This document shows positions 1-12,165 of a DNA stretch of 64,000 bases, piece by piece (within the stretch, counting starts at the first letter, position 1; each line of letters opens with the position of its first letter). Origin of the DNA: Siphonodentalium dalli (lineage: Eukaryota; Mollusca; Scaphopoda; Gadilida; Siphonodentaliidae); assembly GCA_032622095.1 (NCBI GenBank), contig CP136066.1, positions 44,283,835 to 44,347,834 of the forward strand, in the 5' to 3' direction. Both the position numbers and the translations under genes were made by a program. The notes under the pieces are model-generated. The model was not told the DNA's origin, ran no database searches, and worked only from the letters and a program-made list of their open reading frames with translations.

Positions 1-179
1 CCGATTATTACAACTTATTTACATACTAAATACAAAAAATTTGCTTCCGCTTCTCCCATATCGTTACGTTAGCCACACCCCTTTAGTCAATGTGGCCCTG
101 AACAAATAGCTGTATACATCGAATGCTATTTTATTATTCCGATAAGTGCAAGCGGCTCTGGAAATCACCAGGGAATACC

Positions 180-749
180 TTACTCGTATTTGAATTCGCG
201 CAGTACTATTTTTTGCGCACCAATGGGTGCGCGAATCTAAACTGTGCGAAAAATAGTACGAATCTTGAGTTTATACTTTATACCAAATCACAGGGGAAAT
301 CAGCTATGTTATTGAATTGTATGTACATACATTACAGATGGTTGGACTGAATATAGAGATATAGATATATGTCAACCCAGCTATTTGAAATACTCACAGC
401 CACATGTTTATAGTCAGCGGCCAACGTGGTTGGTTACATATACTTCTTTAACGTTCACTTTGATGATGTCCAAAACTATTTGAATATCAGAATGATTATT
501 TTGAGCATCTAACCATCCATCTTGTCAACAAAATGTTGATGCAGTTCCAATTTAATCGATGTTAATTTTCGTCGGGATGGTCTTTAATATACACGGGTAC
601 CTTCAGGAACAATTACAAATTGAAACAGTCAACAGATACAAGTCTTTTACGAAAATGTTTTGAATTCACGCAGCACGGTGCGCGAATTCAAAGTGCGCGA
701 ATTCAAAACTGAGCGAAAAATAGTACTGCGCGAATTTAAATAAGAGTAA
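180..749. mobile_element. MITE-like element with 34-bp terminal inverted repeats
   Basis: The first 34 bases (180-213, starting TTACTCGTATTTGAATTCGC) and the reverse complement of 716-749 match at all but two positions. Each end also contains a smaller inverted repeat built on GCGCGAATTC and AAAAATAGTAC motifs, so each half folds on itself. There is no transposase. A target-site duplication is not obvious (CC on the left, TA on the right), so the superfamily is unknown. The small ORF at 123-350 lies across the left end and is not considered a gene. Confidence 0.5.
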
Positions 750-1613
750 TAGTACAGGCGATATCTAGCCGAAAAATGGGGTCAACCCGGAACTAATTGC
801 AACACAAATGACATTTAGTTTACCGGATAGCTGAATATGTACTGAATTAGACTATCAATATTTTAGGAAAATCCAATTGTGACAAATTTGATAAATTTGT
901 TTTTCCATGGCAACGATGGCTAATAATTGGGTATTTGGAAATTTGACATTAAATAGTGCGTATCGTGAATAATTTAATAACTACCTAAAAGTTTACATTG
1001 GTTTATGGAAAGACTTGTAATGGCCGGCATTTCCACATATCCATGGTGACCTTGAAATGTCAAGGTCACATATAAAGGTCATTGTTAAAATTCAGGATTT
1101 TTATCATTTAGCAGTCACAGTTTCGACTGTCCTTGTTACGATTTATTACAAATAGCGATCACCAACACTATTTTATAAACTCCAGAATTCAGGCTCCATG
1201 GGAAGGTTCATTTGAATGGATACCGATATATGCATTAGAAACTATCAGTAGTGGCTGTAAGCTGATGGGGTGTGCAAATTTTGATAAAAGCATGAACATA
1301 TTGGCACACATATAGAGTAGACCATGGGGGTTCAGTTCGAAGCGAGACCCAAATTGACAGACCGCTGGTATGACCTTGAGGTCAAGGTCAGGGTCATCAA
1401 AATGAATTTTCACTGTTGGTTGCATGGAATGTGTATGCGGGAGCTAAAAGGCATGAATTGTGGATATTTGTAATTACTCCACACTGAGGAGACATACTAA
1501 GACTAATATTGTAATAATTTGGGGTTTTATATGAGAGAGGGAATTTTTTAGGCATATCATGTTTGATATTTTATTCAAAGATATTGCAACAATCATAATT
1601 ATATCCAATATAA
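750..1613. other. no recognisable feature
   Basis: AT-rich intergenic DNA. Short ORFs around 1133-1425 overlap each other on opposite strands and show no domain. Nothing supportable is seen. Confidence 0.4.
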
Positions 1614-1920
1614 GTGGGGGCACAAAGTGGCTCAGTTGGTAAGGTGTGTGTTGCATTAGAGAAACAATAGCCATTCCATTTAGTGATGGTAAAACTGATT
1701 TGAATCGATTAGCATGGATTTGTGATCCACACACAGGGATGCATGTACACGTAATTAGGAAAGTTTGTCAGTTGCTTTCCTGTGTTCAGTGATTAATTCT
1801 CAGTGAAATATATCCATATATCCTTTTCACAGCCTTTCCCCAATCTGTAAACCTGACATGATATGACATGATATGACCTGGCAGCTAAAACGACCATAAA
1901 CCCAATAAAACAAACAAACT
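1614..1920 (+). mobile_element. tRNA-derived SINE
   Basis: A pol III A-box-like stretch (GTGGCTCAGTTGGT, 1627-1640) is followed about 60 bp later by a degenerate B box (GATTTGAATCG, 1697-1707). The element ends in CCCAATAAAACAAACAAACT (1901-1920), a 3' tail I associate from memory with SINEs of bivalves and other molluscs. Length near 300 bp fits a SINE. It encodes no protein and would depend on a LINE for mobility. The B box is eroded, so the copy is probably old. Confidence 0.6.
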
Positions 1921-2956
1921 AATATCAGTTTCTTAAATTGGAATGATGAGTTAATGTGCCACTTAAAGTGAATGGTGTTCGCTGGTGTTCCGATGATTAT
2001 TTTGACACTATCAGATATGTTATTAGGATGAATAAAAGATCCAATGATCAGAATTGGAAGCCACGTTTCACCAGCATGCGGCACTTATTAACGATGATAC
2101 ACCAATTTTAAATTATTGTCATCCCATTAATATTGCATTGTAATCAGCCAATAGAGTTCAGACCATATGCTTGTGGCATGATGTAGTTCTAGTCAAAATG
2201 TACACGTGTTTTGAAAATTAAATTGAATAAAGTCAAGTCAGCGAAATATCAAAATCATATTCAACTCCTAACAGCATGTCTCAAGACTCTGTCATCATGA
2301 ACTGTTTGTGCTTTGTGAAAAAGAAATAAGATGTTTTCAGTCATGAGTGACAATAACGTATACTATGCACAGATAGTAAGCGTTGGTGCAAAATACCAAA
2401 TTGAAGAAAGAAGGTATTAAAAGGGTACCCTCTATGTGATAGATAAATTACCATTTCTACTGATTTCATTGAGGGATGTGATAATAGCCAGGTTCAGTCA
2501 AAGATTCGTGTAACCTGTAATTATATGGTATAATTGCTATGGATACTCACTTGGCAGGAGAAGTCATGTGATTTATGGCATCAAAGCTACACGTTTTGAT
2601 ATATCGGCTGAACCTTGCCATGTTCTTCATAATATACTGAAGAGAATTTGGTGATTTTATTAGCAAAATAAAAAAAGTTCCATACTAAAGAGTTGGTACT
2701 ACCAGACAAAATCCTGAAATTAAAGAACTGAAGAATGTTGAGACCCAGTGAGTGAGCCATCGAACCACAATCACAGATCATCATCATCATCGTGTTCTTG
2801 GAACAAGTCTTGCGACTGTTTGTTCCTGTACTAATGATAATACCATTTATTTGTAATCAATTAATTGGGAGACAGAGTCGAGTGGACTCTTATCCCAATT
2901 TAAAAAATGTGAACATTAACAATTTTCAATTTGTCACAATAGGTAGTACGTCATCG
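1921..2956. other. no recognisable feature
   Basis: AT-rich intergenic sequence. Short minus-strand ORFs (1827-2084, 2587-2790) have no recognisable domain. Nothing supportable is seen. Confidence 0.4.
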
Positions 2957-3104
2957 ACATTGTAACCTTCCTCCCTATTTTCCACCCTTCTGATTGACCC
3001 ATGTCCTGTCACGTGCTGTGCGACAATTCACATTGTTACCCTCCTCCCTATTTTTCACCCTTCTGATTGGCCCATGTCCTGTCACGTGCCGGTCGACAAA
3101 TCAC
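2957..3104. repeat. two-copy 73-bp tandem repeat
   Basis: Two adjacent copies starting at 2957 and 3030 share CTCCCTATTT, CACCCTTCTGATTG and CCCATGTCCTGTCACGTG with a few substitutions. Just downstream (3105-3160) lie GGCGGGAGACATTG and TGTCGCCCGCC, echoed by the hairpin at 4008-4083. Confidence 0.7.
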
Positions 3105-4007
3105 ACTGTCGACCGCTGAGGCGGGAGACATTGGGCGGGAGACATTGTTTTTGTCGCCCGCCTGATGTTATAATGCAAGAATATCTCCAAACACACACTG
3201 CAGTAACTCATCTATTTCACATCACTATAATGTACTAAACATCATAGATCTTATACACCCCACGGATTCGCAAAACACACCAGTTGTGGTGTTTGCTAAT
3301 TTGCATATATTTGGTGAACACTAATATTCGAACTTTTCAGTTGATACTTTTATCGGACAAGCGTTATTATGTACTTTTTACATCGAAACATCTCGGTGAT
3401 TCAATATGTTCATGTCGACATTATGGTGCAAGAGTGGATCCCTTCAGGTTGGTTGGTTATAAATGTTAACTGGTAGACAACGTAATGCATACGTTTGTCG
3501 CGAATGAATGGTACAGTACGCTTATCCATGACATCAGACCTCTCCGCGATGTCTGCAATGTGATCATAGAAGTATGTTGTGTGAGGATCGCCATGTACTT
3601 GGGAGCACTAACACATATGCATGTACATTAATGAAATCGACAACTTCCCAATAGCTTTAGAGGAAGACCGTTATGAAATGAACATCGCGAGTAAATTCCG
3701 CGCACAGGGGCGACATTGAATATTCCATATTGCAGAAGGTGATAACAGACCTATATGGCTTATTGGTTTACATTGCATGGACCGATATTGACGATGTAAC
3801 CACCAAAATTATGATAAATAAACGCTGATTATCAAACACTTAACGGCTTGACTATCGTTTATGGAACAGAACGATAAGTAGTTACTGATTATATACATAA
3901 TCGGGAAAGAAAGAACTCGTGACTCAGTGCAACATCGTGCGTGTGGATGGCAAGGATTTTGTTCTGTGGTATGATCGGATAACAAAACAGTTGTTGTCCT
4001 TCTTCTC
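3105..4007. other. no recognisable gene
   Basis: Intergenic DNA. The 61-codon ORF at 3284-3469 has no recognisable domain and is not called. Confidence 0.35.
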
Positions 4008-4083
4008 GGGAGACATCGAGATTTGTCACCCGCTCAAGAACGGAATGTCTCCCTCGAGCGGGTGACAAATCTCAATGTCTCCC
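4008..4083. repeat. hairpin overlapping the ORF1 remnant's 3' end
   Basis: The left arm (4008-4035, GGGAGACATCGAGATTTGTC then ACCCGCTC) pairs with 4056-4083 almost perfectly around a ~20-nt loop. It forms the C-terminal codons of the adjacent minus-strand ORF, which suggests the LINE remnant ends or is fused here. Confidence 0.7.
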
Positions 4084-5110
4084 TCGACATCGGGCAACAA
4101 CTGTATAATGTCCATGTCTTGGATAACAAATCTTTTTGTTGGTTCATTTTCTCTCTTTTTCTTTAGTTCAACTCTGAGTTTATAAAGTTCTTCTATTTCC
4201 TTTCTTGAATATTCTCGATTGAAATATATATTTAGTTGTCCCTTTACTCCGGTTTCTTTTTTATTGAATAAAATCGCTTCTTTTATCATTTGGTCTCGTG
4301 AATGTTTAGAATTTAATAACAATTTCACTGGTCGATTTTTTTTTCTTCAGTTTTGTGACCAATCCGCTGGTATGACAGTACTTCAGTCGCCTCACATTTT
4401 GTCATATTTATTAAAGTGTTTGATATTTGAGTCAGATCTGCTTCTTCTGTTGCTACTCTGATGTTGTTATTCCTGTTTTCTACGATGTTTATGTTTTTTC
4501 TAACACTTTTCAATGTCTCGTTTATGTTCATTTCTAACCTGTCCTGTAATTGCTTTATCTCAGTGTTCTGTAGTTCAAACGATTGTGCTTGCTGTTTCTG
4601 ACATTCCTTGATTTGATTGTCCGTTTTTCTTTTCAAGGCGTCATGTTTTGTTTGAAACTCACCTCTCTCGATAGCTTGTCTGTCTTCATGATTTGATAAC
4701 CGTTTTTCCACTTTGAATATCCTGGTTTCCATTTTCAACATAATACTGCGTATTTCTGTTGTGTGCGTTTCCATTCTGGTCTGTTGTTTCTTCTCAAATC
4801 GTTCAAAACACAAATCAGATTGTTCAAGAATAAGGACTACTTTTTCTAATAATACTTCCATGCGCTCCATTCGTTTTTCTACTGCTTTCGTCGTGCTATG
4901 TGTGTCTTTACATCCATGTGTCTTTTGTTGTACTTTGTTATTTTCTCCTTGTGTTTCTGTCTCGTGTGTTAAGTCCGTTGAGGGTAGATTATGTTTCTTT
5001 TCTTGCGTTTTTGTATTTTTGCAGCGTTTACATGGCCATAAAATGGCTTTTGATCGTTTGACGAGATATTCCCTGGTAGCTGACATGGAAAGCGTGCTTA
5101 CAAAAATCAT
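4026..5110 (-). pseudogene. LINE ORF1-like coiled-coil protein, frameshifted
   Basis: Two minus-strand ORFs join across a single frame change. The first (5110-4325, 261 codons) begins with a CKRC pair and has a long charged coiled-coil region, roughly residues 75-215. It ends in SYQRIGHKTEEKK. The second (4328-4026, 100 codons) continues in the next frame with VKLLLNSKHSRDQMIKEA, then NIYFNREYSRKEIEELY. That arrangement (coiled coil, then a basic RNA-binding-like C-terminal region) resembles ORF1 proteins of L1/Tx1-type LINEs, which package the element's RNA. The break lies in a run of nine A on the minus strand near 4340, so a one-base slip explains it. The family is inferred from pattern only. 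No ORF2 follows; the segment ends in a hairpin. Confidence 0.5.
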
Positions 5111-6292
5111 ATATTATTTTGTAACTTAGTTTCTTGAAGGTTCCATCGCAGGAAAAACACTTATCGGTGCACACGTTGGAGTTACTGTTTTTGTTTTAAC
5201 TCTTCCATCGTCGTTGCTAAGGCTAAATTAACAAGAATGTTCCAGTAGGTATATTAAGAAAATTAGAATCGAATAACTTCCAAACATCCATGAATTTTCC
5301 ATCAGAATTTCACACATAAGTTCCATGCTATATAACAGTCATTTTGTAGAAGTTTTTCGGCGTCATTTCTGTCGTTTTTTTGTAGTTTTTCGCGTTATTT
5401 TATGGAGCTTATTTTAAATATTTTTTCATGACTGGCTGGCTATGGTGACGTCATGAGTGCCCTGACCAAGCAGTGTTTGCGGGATTTGATTATAAGCGGA
5501 GATGTGCACAATTATCACAGGATTCCAGAATACAGGCAATCTGGTCATCACTGGAAACTTGCACATTGGTTGCCTAGTTTCAGGATGTGCATGGGTGATA
5601 TTGATGCACTCGATCTGCACCCTAATTCCAGGATATGGGATATAGGTAATCTGGTTACCACTGGTTAAGTGCTCTATGGTCAGCCAATGGCAGCCATTCA
5701 GGTTCTGCATATGGATATAATTTGGCCGACCACTGTTGGAATTTGTATTTGGGTGGCCCAGTCCCAGGATAAGAATATATTGTCATTGCTAGATATACGT
5801 GTAAGCCACCCATTTCACAACTTCGAGTATAGTGACTTCTCTTGAAATTGATGATCACAATACGGATACATAGTATTGATATTCTAGATATCAATAGAGA
5901 CAAGAGCACTGGCGTCCCAGTTTCGGGATACATACAATACACCGCCCCAGATGCCACGCAATTGCCTCCCAATCCAACGATACAGGTGAACTAGACGAAG
6001 AGTCATATACCAGTGTTTGTTATCTTGTCACCACATAATGTGATACTTCGACTAATCAGTCAATATTAATCGCTATGACACTACCTGGTAAATCCTAGAT
6101 GCAGACGCTCTGAGGCCATACACATGTATGATTTACATGGATATGTGTTATGTGCGGTGGGTACTTTAGTTGACCAAGTAATGCTGGAATATGAGTGATT
6201 TGGTCACTGCTTTCGACTACCACGATGGACATCCACCGAGTTGCTAGATACCACTACTCTGGGCACTACTGAGGTACCGGATAACATAATAT
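5111..6292. other. no recognisable feature
   Basis: Overlapping short ORFs on both strands at 5426-5972 have no domain. Nothing supportable is seen. Confidence 0.4.
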
Positions 6293-6425
6293 GTGACCCA
6301 CCATATCAAATCCAGTCGTAAGTCGGGATTTGTTTACCATGTGCCAATGCATTCTCTTATATATGCGAGTCGCCTCGCATATATAAGATAATGCATTGGC
6401 CTAACAATTTTTTATCATTTAAAAA
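6293..6425. mobile_element. partial copy of the 69-bp-hairpin MITE (end fragment)
   Basis: It begins GTGACCCACCATATCAAATC like the left end of the 27875-28273 element, then has the family hairpin (6343-6400) in a shortened 58-bp form lacking the centre. The sequence after CTAACAATTTTTTATCATTT is unrelated, so only one end of the element survives. Confidence 0.7.
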
Positions 6426-6848
6426 AAAAATTGTTATATATACAATATCATACAGATGGAACTACATTTGTGGCATACATTGTTAGGAAGCTTATATGAC
6501 GTCCTCCAACATTATACATGTTGTAGTTGATAAACTTGAGAGAATGACCGACTTTCCTGTGTCTATGGGCAACCGAATAATATAATGATACTTTCTTTTC
6601 GTTCAAGAGTTATTCTTGCTTTTTTTTCTGAAAATAATTGTGTTCTATTCAGGGGGTGGCAAGCATACTGGTATATATATGCATCTAGGGGCTGCATAAT
6701 ATGTACGGTGACTGGATATTCACATCAGTGGCAGGTTACCCGATCTCAACATGGATCATTATAGTGCCGGTATTCAGAAAGTTGTTGGTCAGATTGCCAG
6801 AACAGAACAGCGATGTCTGGGAACTGGGAGTCTATAGTCTCCCCATAT

Positions 6849-7037
6849 GTGACCCGCCATATCAAAACCAGTCGTAAGTCGGGATTTTTTTTACCCTGTG
6901 CCAATGCATTCTCTTATATATGCGAGTCGACCATAAGTCGCCTCGCATATATAAGAGAATGCATTCGCCTAACAATTTTAATAATTTTTTCTTGTATTCT
7001 TTAACAATTTTATAATTTCACCCATACAGAGCCCCAT
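6849..7037. mobile_element. half copy of the 69-bp-hairpin MITE
   Basis: It starts GTGACCCGCCATATCAAAAC, contains a full family hairpin at 6900-6968, then a stretch matching the interior of the 27875-28273 element (TCTTTAACAATTTTATAATT, then CACCCATACAGAGCCCC). It stops where the internal part of complete copies would continue. Confidence 0.7.
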
Positions 7038-7041
7038 ATGT

Positions 7042-7545
7042 AGATACTGGTCATGTGAACTCATATACCAAAAATCTTTGAAATCCGTTGGCATTTGTGG
7101 AAATGGGCCCTTTGACGTCGTCCATTTGCACACAAAAAAAATAAAAAAAAGTCCAATAAGTCCGCTTAAAATATTCGACCGGACCTGGTTTGCGAACTCG
7201 TTATAGATAGTGGTCATGTGAACTCATATACCAAAAATCTTTGAAATCCGTTGACATTTGTGGAAATGAGCCCTGTGACGTCGTCCATTTGCTATTTGGT
7301 AAATTCAACAAAAATAATAAACAAAGTCCAATAACTCCGGTAAAAATATCCGGCCGGACCTGGCTTGCGAACTCATTCTAGGTAATGGTCAGGTGAACTC
7401 ATATACCAAATATCTTTGAAATCCGTTGACATTTGTTCAAGTTATGACCCTTACAAATTCGGTACTGAAGGACGGACGGACAGACGGACGGACGGACGGA
7501 ACCCATTCCTATATCCCCCGCAAATTTTAAATTTGGCGGGGGATA
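7042..7545 (+). mobile_element. Helitron-like (pearl-type) element remnant with tandem core
   Basis: Three tandem units start near 7048, 7211 and 7386 (spacing about 163 and 175 bp), each with GGTCATGTGAACTCATATAC-like and ATCTTTGAAATCCGTTG-like sequence. They are followed by a GGAC/AGAC microsatellite (about 7470-7500) and a hairpin (7512-7545, TATCCCCCGC against GCGGGGGATA). Tandem core, tetranucleotide run and end hairpin are the arrangement recalled for non-autonomous Helitron-like 'pearl' elements of bivalves. The 5' end is not identified, and no Rep/helicase is present. Confidence 0.45.
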
Positions 7546-8321
7546 ATAAACACTTACTAGCATATTATTTTAATGACAGTGAAGTAGCTGAAACAGACTC
7601 CGATTAAAGTACTAGTGGCACTGAATGCGATGATGAGACCCATGGCTTGGGTTTCTGGAGGTGTTGTCTTAAATAATTTGCGTTATTCATTCAATAATAA
7701 ACAAGAGGTCTGATTCCATGAAATCAGAAATACTTCCATGGCATCGACATCATGTGAACAAACTGGTGCTTCGTGGTCTGATGTAAGACTTCAATTGATA
7801 TTTCGACATAAGATATATTACATGGTTTTATATCATATGATTCGAACCAGCGTGGTAGAACTGGATGGTATACGACAGTCCAATCCAACTGAGTCATCGT
7901 TGACCCGCAGCAAAAAAATTCAGTTCGATTCGGTTGGGATAAACTTTGGGATAATCACAACCCCTCCACAGGACGCCCGAATCCAGTTCAATGTTCACGA
8001 AATTTGGCTTGTCTGATTGTATCGAAATCTAAAGCAAAATGGTAAGAGACCATAACTCTGGTATTTCCCATTTGTTTTGAAAATTCTTTTCAGTTTCGGG
8101 TTCAGTATATTTCAGTAGTTTTAATGGTTGAGGAAAGACCATACATTTTTTTATTTACAATTTGTAATAATATATGTATTTCAGTATATATTTCATCGCC
8201 TCACGTCGTCGTTAGCGTCTCTGTGATAGATAGTTAACTGTAATAGAGAGATAACTCGACAATTCTAACTGAGTATTTATCCGTCCGCACTAAAGTTGCG
8301 CGTGGATACTAATAACCACAT
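7546..8321. other. no recognisable feature
   Basis: The 92-codon ORF at 7738-8016 has no recognisable domain and no supporting context. Confidence 0.35.
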
Positions 8322-8560
8322 CCATTAGTCAAAAAGTTTTTATCTCAATGTTTAATTTTTGGAGTATTTTATCCCCTTTGATTTTCGGCGGAATTTGCCA
8401 AGTCTGAACCCACCCCGACGCGAGCTCTCTGTTGAGCTGGTTGCATTGATAGTATATCTGTCAAACTTTGAGGGCGTACCTAAGTATATCGACGTACGTG
8501 CTCCTGCATTAACATCGATCCTTCATTAGCCAGTTTGAATTTGGAGCTAAAAATAGGATA
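8322..8560 (+). repeat. unexpanded paralogue of the minisatellite locus (single unit)
   Basis: A single copy of the minisatellite unit (8402-8431, GAACCCACCCCGACGCG inside) is flanked on the left by sequence resembling 9421-9490 (ATTAGTCAAAAA, ATCTCAATGTTT, GGCGGAATTT) and on the right by sequence resembling 26649-26790 (GGTTGC, GTGCTCCTGCATTA, CTTCATTAGCC, AAAAATAGG). Both flanks therefore match the two sides of the expanded array, which identifies the pre-expansion arrangement. Confidence 0.75.
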
Positions 8561-8731
8561 GTGCTCTACTGACCTATACGTATTTACGTTTTATTACACG
8601 CTTGTTCCTAGAAATATAGTGTTATTGCTGTTCCATATTTACAAATCCGTATGGAACGTACGTGCCATACGCATCTCGTTGACGTAAAATTACGTACATG
8701 ACGTTCGCCTCAACCATGAACCTGGAACTAT

Positions 8732-9132
8732 TTAACCCTTTACCCAAAAAACCGGCCAAAACCGGCCAAATAAAGCTTCAACAGCCTAAAATATCTTCGG
8801 TCTGTCTCAATAGAACCATACAAATATGGATATCATTGGAACCGGCTCATTGACCACATTGTGATAGTTACAGTTATACCCTGTGCCAATGCATTCTCTT
8901 ATATATGCGAGTCGACCATAGGTCGCCTCGCATATATAAGAGAATGCAATGGCCTAAAAAAAAAAACTTTTTTAACACTTTATACCATTTTTTCTTACAT
9001 TCTTTAACAATTTTATAATTTTTAATGTGTTAAGCCAATGCATTCTCTTATATATGCGAGGCGACCTATGGTCGACTCGCATATATAAGAGAATGCATTG
9101 GCACAGGGCCCTTCTGTTGGGTAAAGGGTTAA
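8732..9132. mobile_element. piggyBac-like MITE, TTAA-flanked, with two internal hairpins
   Basis: The element is bounded by TTAA at both ends. The outer inverted repeats read CCCTTTACCCAA, with 16 bases including TTAA identical. TTAA target duplication with CCC-starting ends is the hallmark of the piggyBac superfamily. Inside are two near-perfect 69-bp hairpins (8885-8953 and 9034-9102). No transposase is encoded. An inverted near-identical copy lies at 53187-53585. Confidence 0.8.
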
Positions 9133-9237
9133 ATAAAAGAATCATCACACATAATCAACACGCCCTGCATGAGGATAAATAAACCTTTTATCCTTTATTT
9201 TTAATACACGGATTCAATGATGCGAAGGGTGTAATAA

Positions 9238-9352
9238 ACACAGAACGGCACGATGTGTAATTGGGTTTGTTTATACGCCTCTCGTTCTATCCTTCCGTGA
9301 CAGCACTCGTGTCGTATCGACAAACCCATTTACACATCGTGTCGTTCTGTGT
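9238..9352. mobile_element. short inverted-repeat element
   Basis: About 33 bp at 9238-9270 (ACACAGAACGGCACGATGTG first) is the reverse complement of 9320-9352 with few mismatches. The 49-bp centre is unrelated to other sequence seen here. It could be a very small MITE; no target duplication was recognised. It sits immediately before the large minisatellite. Confidence 0.6.
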
Positions 9353-9614
9353 ATATATAGCGTTGCCACGAGTGAACCGTTCGCTCTAAATATTAGAAAA
9401 TCGCCATATTAGATTCATTGGTCAAAAAACATTTATATCGATGTTTGGTTTGAGCCTAATGTTTTCCTTTACGTTTTTCTGTGGAATTTTCCCTCAACCC
9501 ACCACGACGCACACTCTCCGCCCAACCCACCCCGATGCGCACTCTCCGCCTCAACCCACCCCGACGCGCACTCTCCGTCTCAACCCACCCCGACGCGCAC
9601 TCTCCGTCTCAACC

Positions 9615-12165
9615 CACCCCGACGCACACTCCCAGTCTCAACCCACCCCGACGCGCACTCTCCGTCTCAACCCACCCCGACGCGCACTCCCAGTCTCAAC
9701 CCACCCCGACGCGCACTCTCCGTCTCAACCCACCACGACGCGCACTCTCCGTCTCAACCCACCCCGACGAGCACTCCCAGTCTCAACCCACCCCGACGCG
9801 CACTCTCCCTCTCAACCCACCCCGACGCGCACTCTCCGTCTCAACCCATCCCGACGCGCACTCCCAGTCTCAACCCACCCCGACGCGCACTCTCCGTCTC
9901 AACCCACCCCGACGAGCATTCTCCGTCTCAACCCACCCCGACGAGCACTCTCCGTCTCAACCCACCCCGACGCGCACTCTGCGTCTCAACACACACCGAC
10001 GCGCAATCTCCGACTCAACCCACCCCGACGCGCACTCTCCGTCTCAACCCACCCCGACGCGCACTCTCCGTCTCAACTCACCCCGACGTGCACTCTCCGT
10101 CTCAACTCACCCCGACGCGCACTCTCCGTCTCAACCCACCCCGACGCGCACTCTCCGTCTCAACCCACCCCGACACACACTCTCCGTCTCAACTCACCCC
10201 GACACGCACTCTCCGTCTCAACCCACCCCGACGAGCACTCTCCGTCTCAACCCACCCCGACGAGCACTCTCCGTCTCAACCCACCCCGACGAGCACTCTC
10301 CGTCTCAACCCACCCGACGTGCACTCTCCGTCACAACCCACCCCGACGAGCATTCTCCGTCTCAACCCACTCCGACGAGCACTCTCCGTCTCAACCCACC
10401 CCGACGAGCACTCTCCGTCTCAACCCACCACGACGTGCACTCTCCGTCTCAACCCACCCTGACGAGCACTCTCCGTCTCAACCCACCCCGACGCGCACTC
10501 TCCGTCTCAACCAACCCCGACGAGCACTCTCCGTCTCAACCCACCCCGACGAGCACTCTCCGTCTCAACCCACCCCGACGAGCACTCTCCGTCTCAACCA
10601 ACCCCGACGCGCACTCTCCGTATCAACCCACCCCGACGAGCACTCTCCGTCTCAACCCACCCCGACGCACACTCTCCGTCTCAACCCACCCCGACCCACA
10701 CTCTCCGTCTCAACCCACCCCGACGAACACTCGCCGTCTCAACCGACCCCGACGAGCACTATCCGTCTCAACTCACCCCGACGCGCACTCTCTGTCTCAA
10801 TCCACCCCGACGCGCACTCTCCGTCTCAACCCACACCGACGAGCACTCTCCGTCTCAACCCACCCCGACGCGCACTCTCCGTCTCAACCCACCCCGACGC
10901 ACAATCCCAGTCTCAACCCACCCCGACGCGCACTCTCCGTCTCAACCCACCCCGACGCGCACTCCCAGCCTCAACCCACCCCGACGCGCACTCTCCGTCT
11001 CAACCCACCCCGACGCGCACTCTCCGTCTCAACCCACCCCGACGAGCACTCCCAGTCTCAACCCACCCCGACGCGCACTCTCCGTCTCAACCCACCCCGA
11101 CGCGCACTCTCCGTCTCAACCCATCCCGACGCGCACTCCCAGTCTCAACCCACCCCGACGCGCACTCTCCGTCTCAACCCACCCCGACGAGCAATCTCCG
11201 TCTCAACCCACCCCGACGAGCACTCTCCGTCTCAACCCACCCCGACGCGCACTCTGCGTCTCAACACACACCGACGCGCAATCTCCGACTCAACCCACCC
11301 CGACGCGCACTCTCCGTCTCAACCCACCCCGACGCGCACTCTCCGTCTCAACTCACCCCGACGCGCACTCTCCGTCTCAACTCACCCCGACGCGCACTCT
11401 CCGTCTCAACCCACCCCGACGCGCACTCTCCGTCTCAACCCACCCCGACACACACTCTCCGTCTCAACTCACCCCGACACGCACTCTCCGTCTCAACCCA
11501 CCCCGACGAGCACTCTCCGTCTCAACCCACCCCGACGAGCACTCTCCGTCTCAACCCACCCCGACGAGCACTCTCCGTCTCAACCCACCCGACGTGCACT
11601 CTCCGTCACAACCCACCCCGACGAGCACTCTCCGTCTCAACCCACTCCGACGAGCACTCTCCGTCTCAACCCACCCCGACGAGCACTCTCCGTCTCAACC
11701 CACCACGACGTGCACTCTCCGTCTCAACCCACCCTGACGAGCACTCTCCGTCTCAACCCACCCCGACGCGCACTCTCCGTCTCAACCAACCCCGACGAGC
11801 ACTCTCCGTCTCAACCCACCCCGACGAGCACTCTCCGTCTCAACCCACCCCGACGAGCACTCTCCGTCTCAACCAACCCCGACGCGCACTCTCCGTATCA
11901 ACCCACCCCGACGTGCACTCTCCGTCTCAACCCACCCCGACGCACACTCTCCGTCTCAACCCACCCCGACCCACACTCTCCGTCTCAACCCACCCCGACG
12001 AACACTCGCCGTCTCAACCGACCCCGACGAGCACTATCCGTCTCAACTCACCCCGACGCGCACTCTCTGTCTCAATCCACCCCGACGCGCACTCTCCGTC
12101 TCAACCCACACCGACGAGCACTCTCCGTCTCAATCCACCCCGACGAGCACTCTCCGTCTCAACCC
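9615..12165. repeat. higher-order repeat, two copies of about 1,275 bp
   Basis: Variant patterns repeat with a 1,275-bp period (about 44 units). The CTCTGCGTCTCAACACACAC variant at about 9977 recurs at about 11252, and the CCCAGTCTCAACCC run near 9630 recurs near 10905. The copies differ by scattered substitutions. Boundaries are approximate. Confidence 0.75.

Noticed and set aside
7738-8016. 92-codon ORF as a gene
   Set aside because: No domain, no splice or promoter context, and it lies between repeats.
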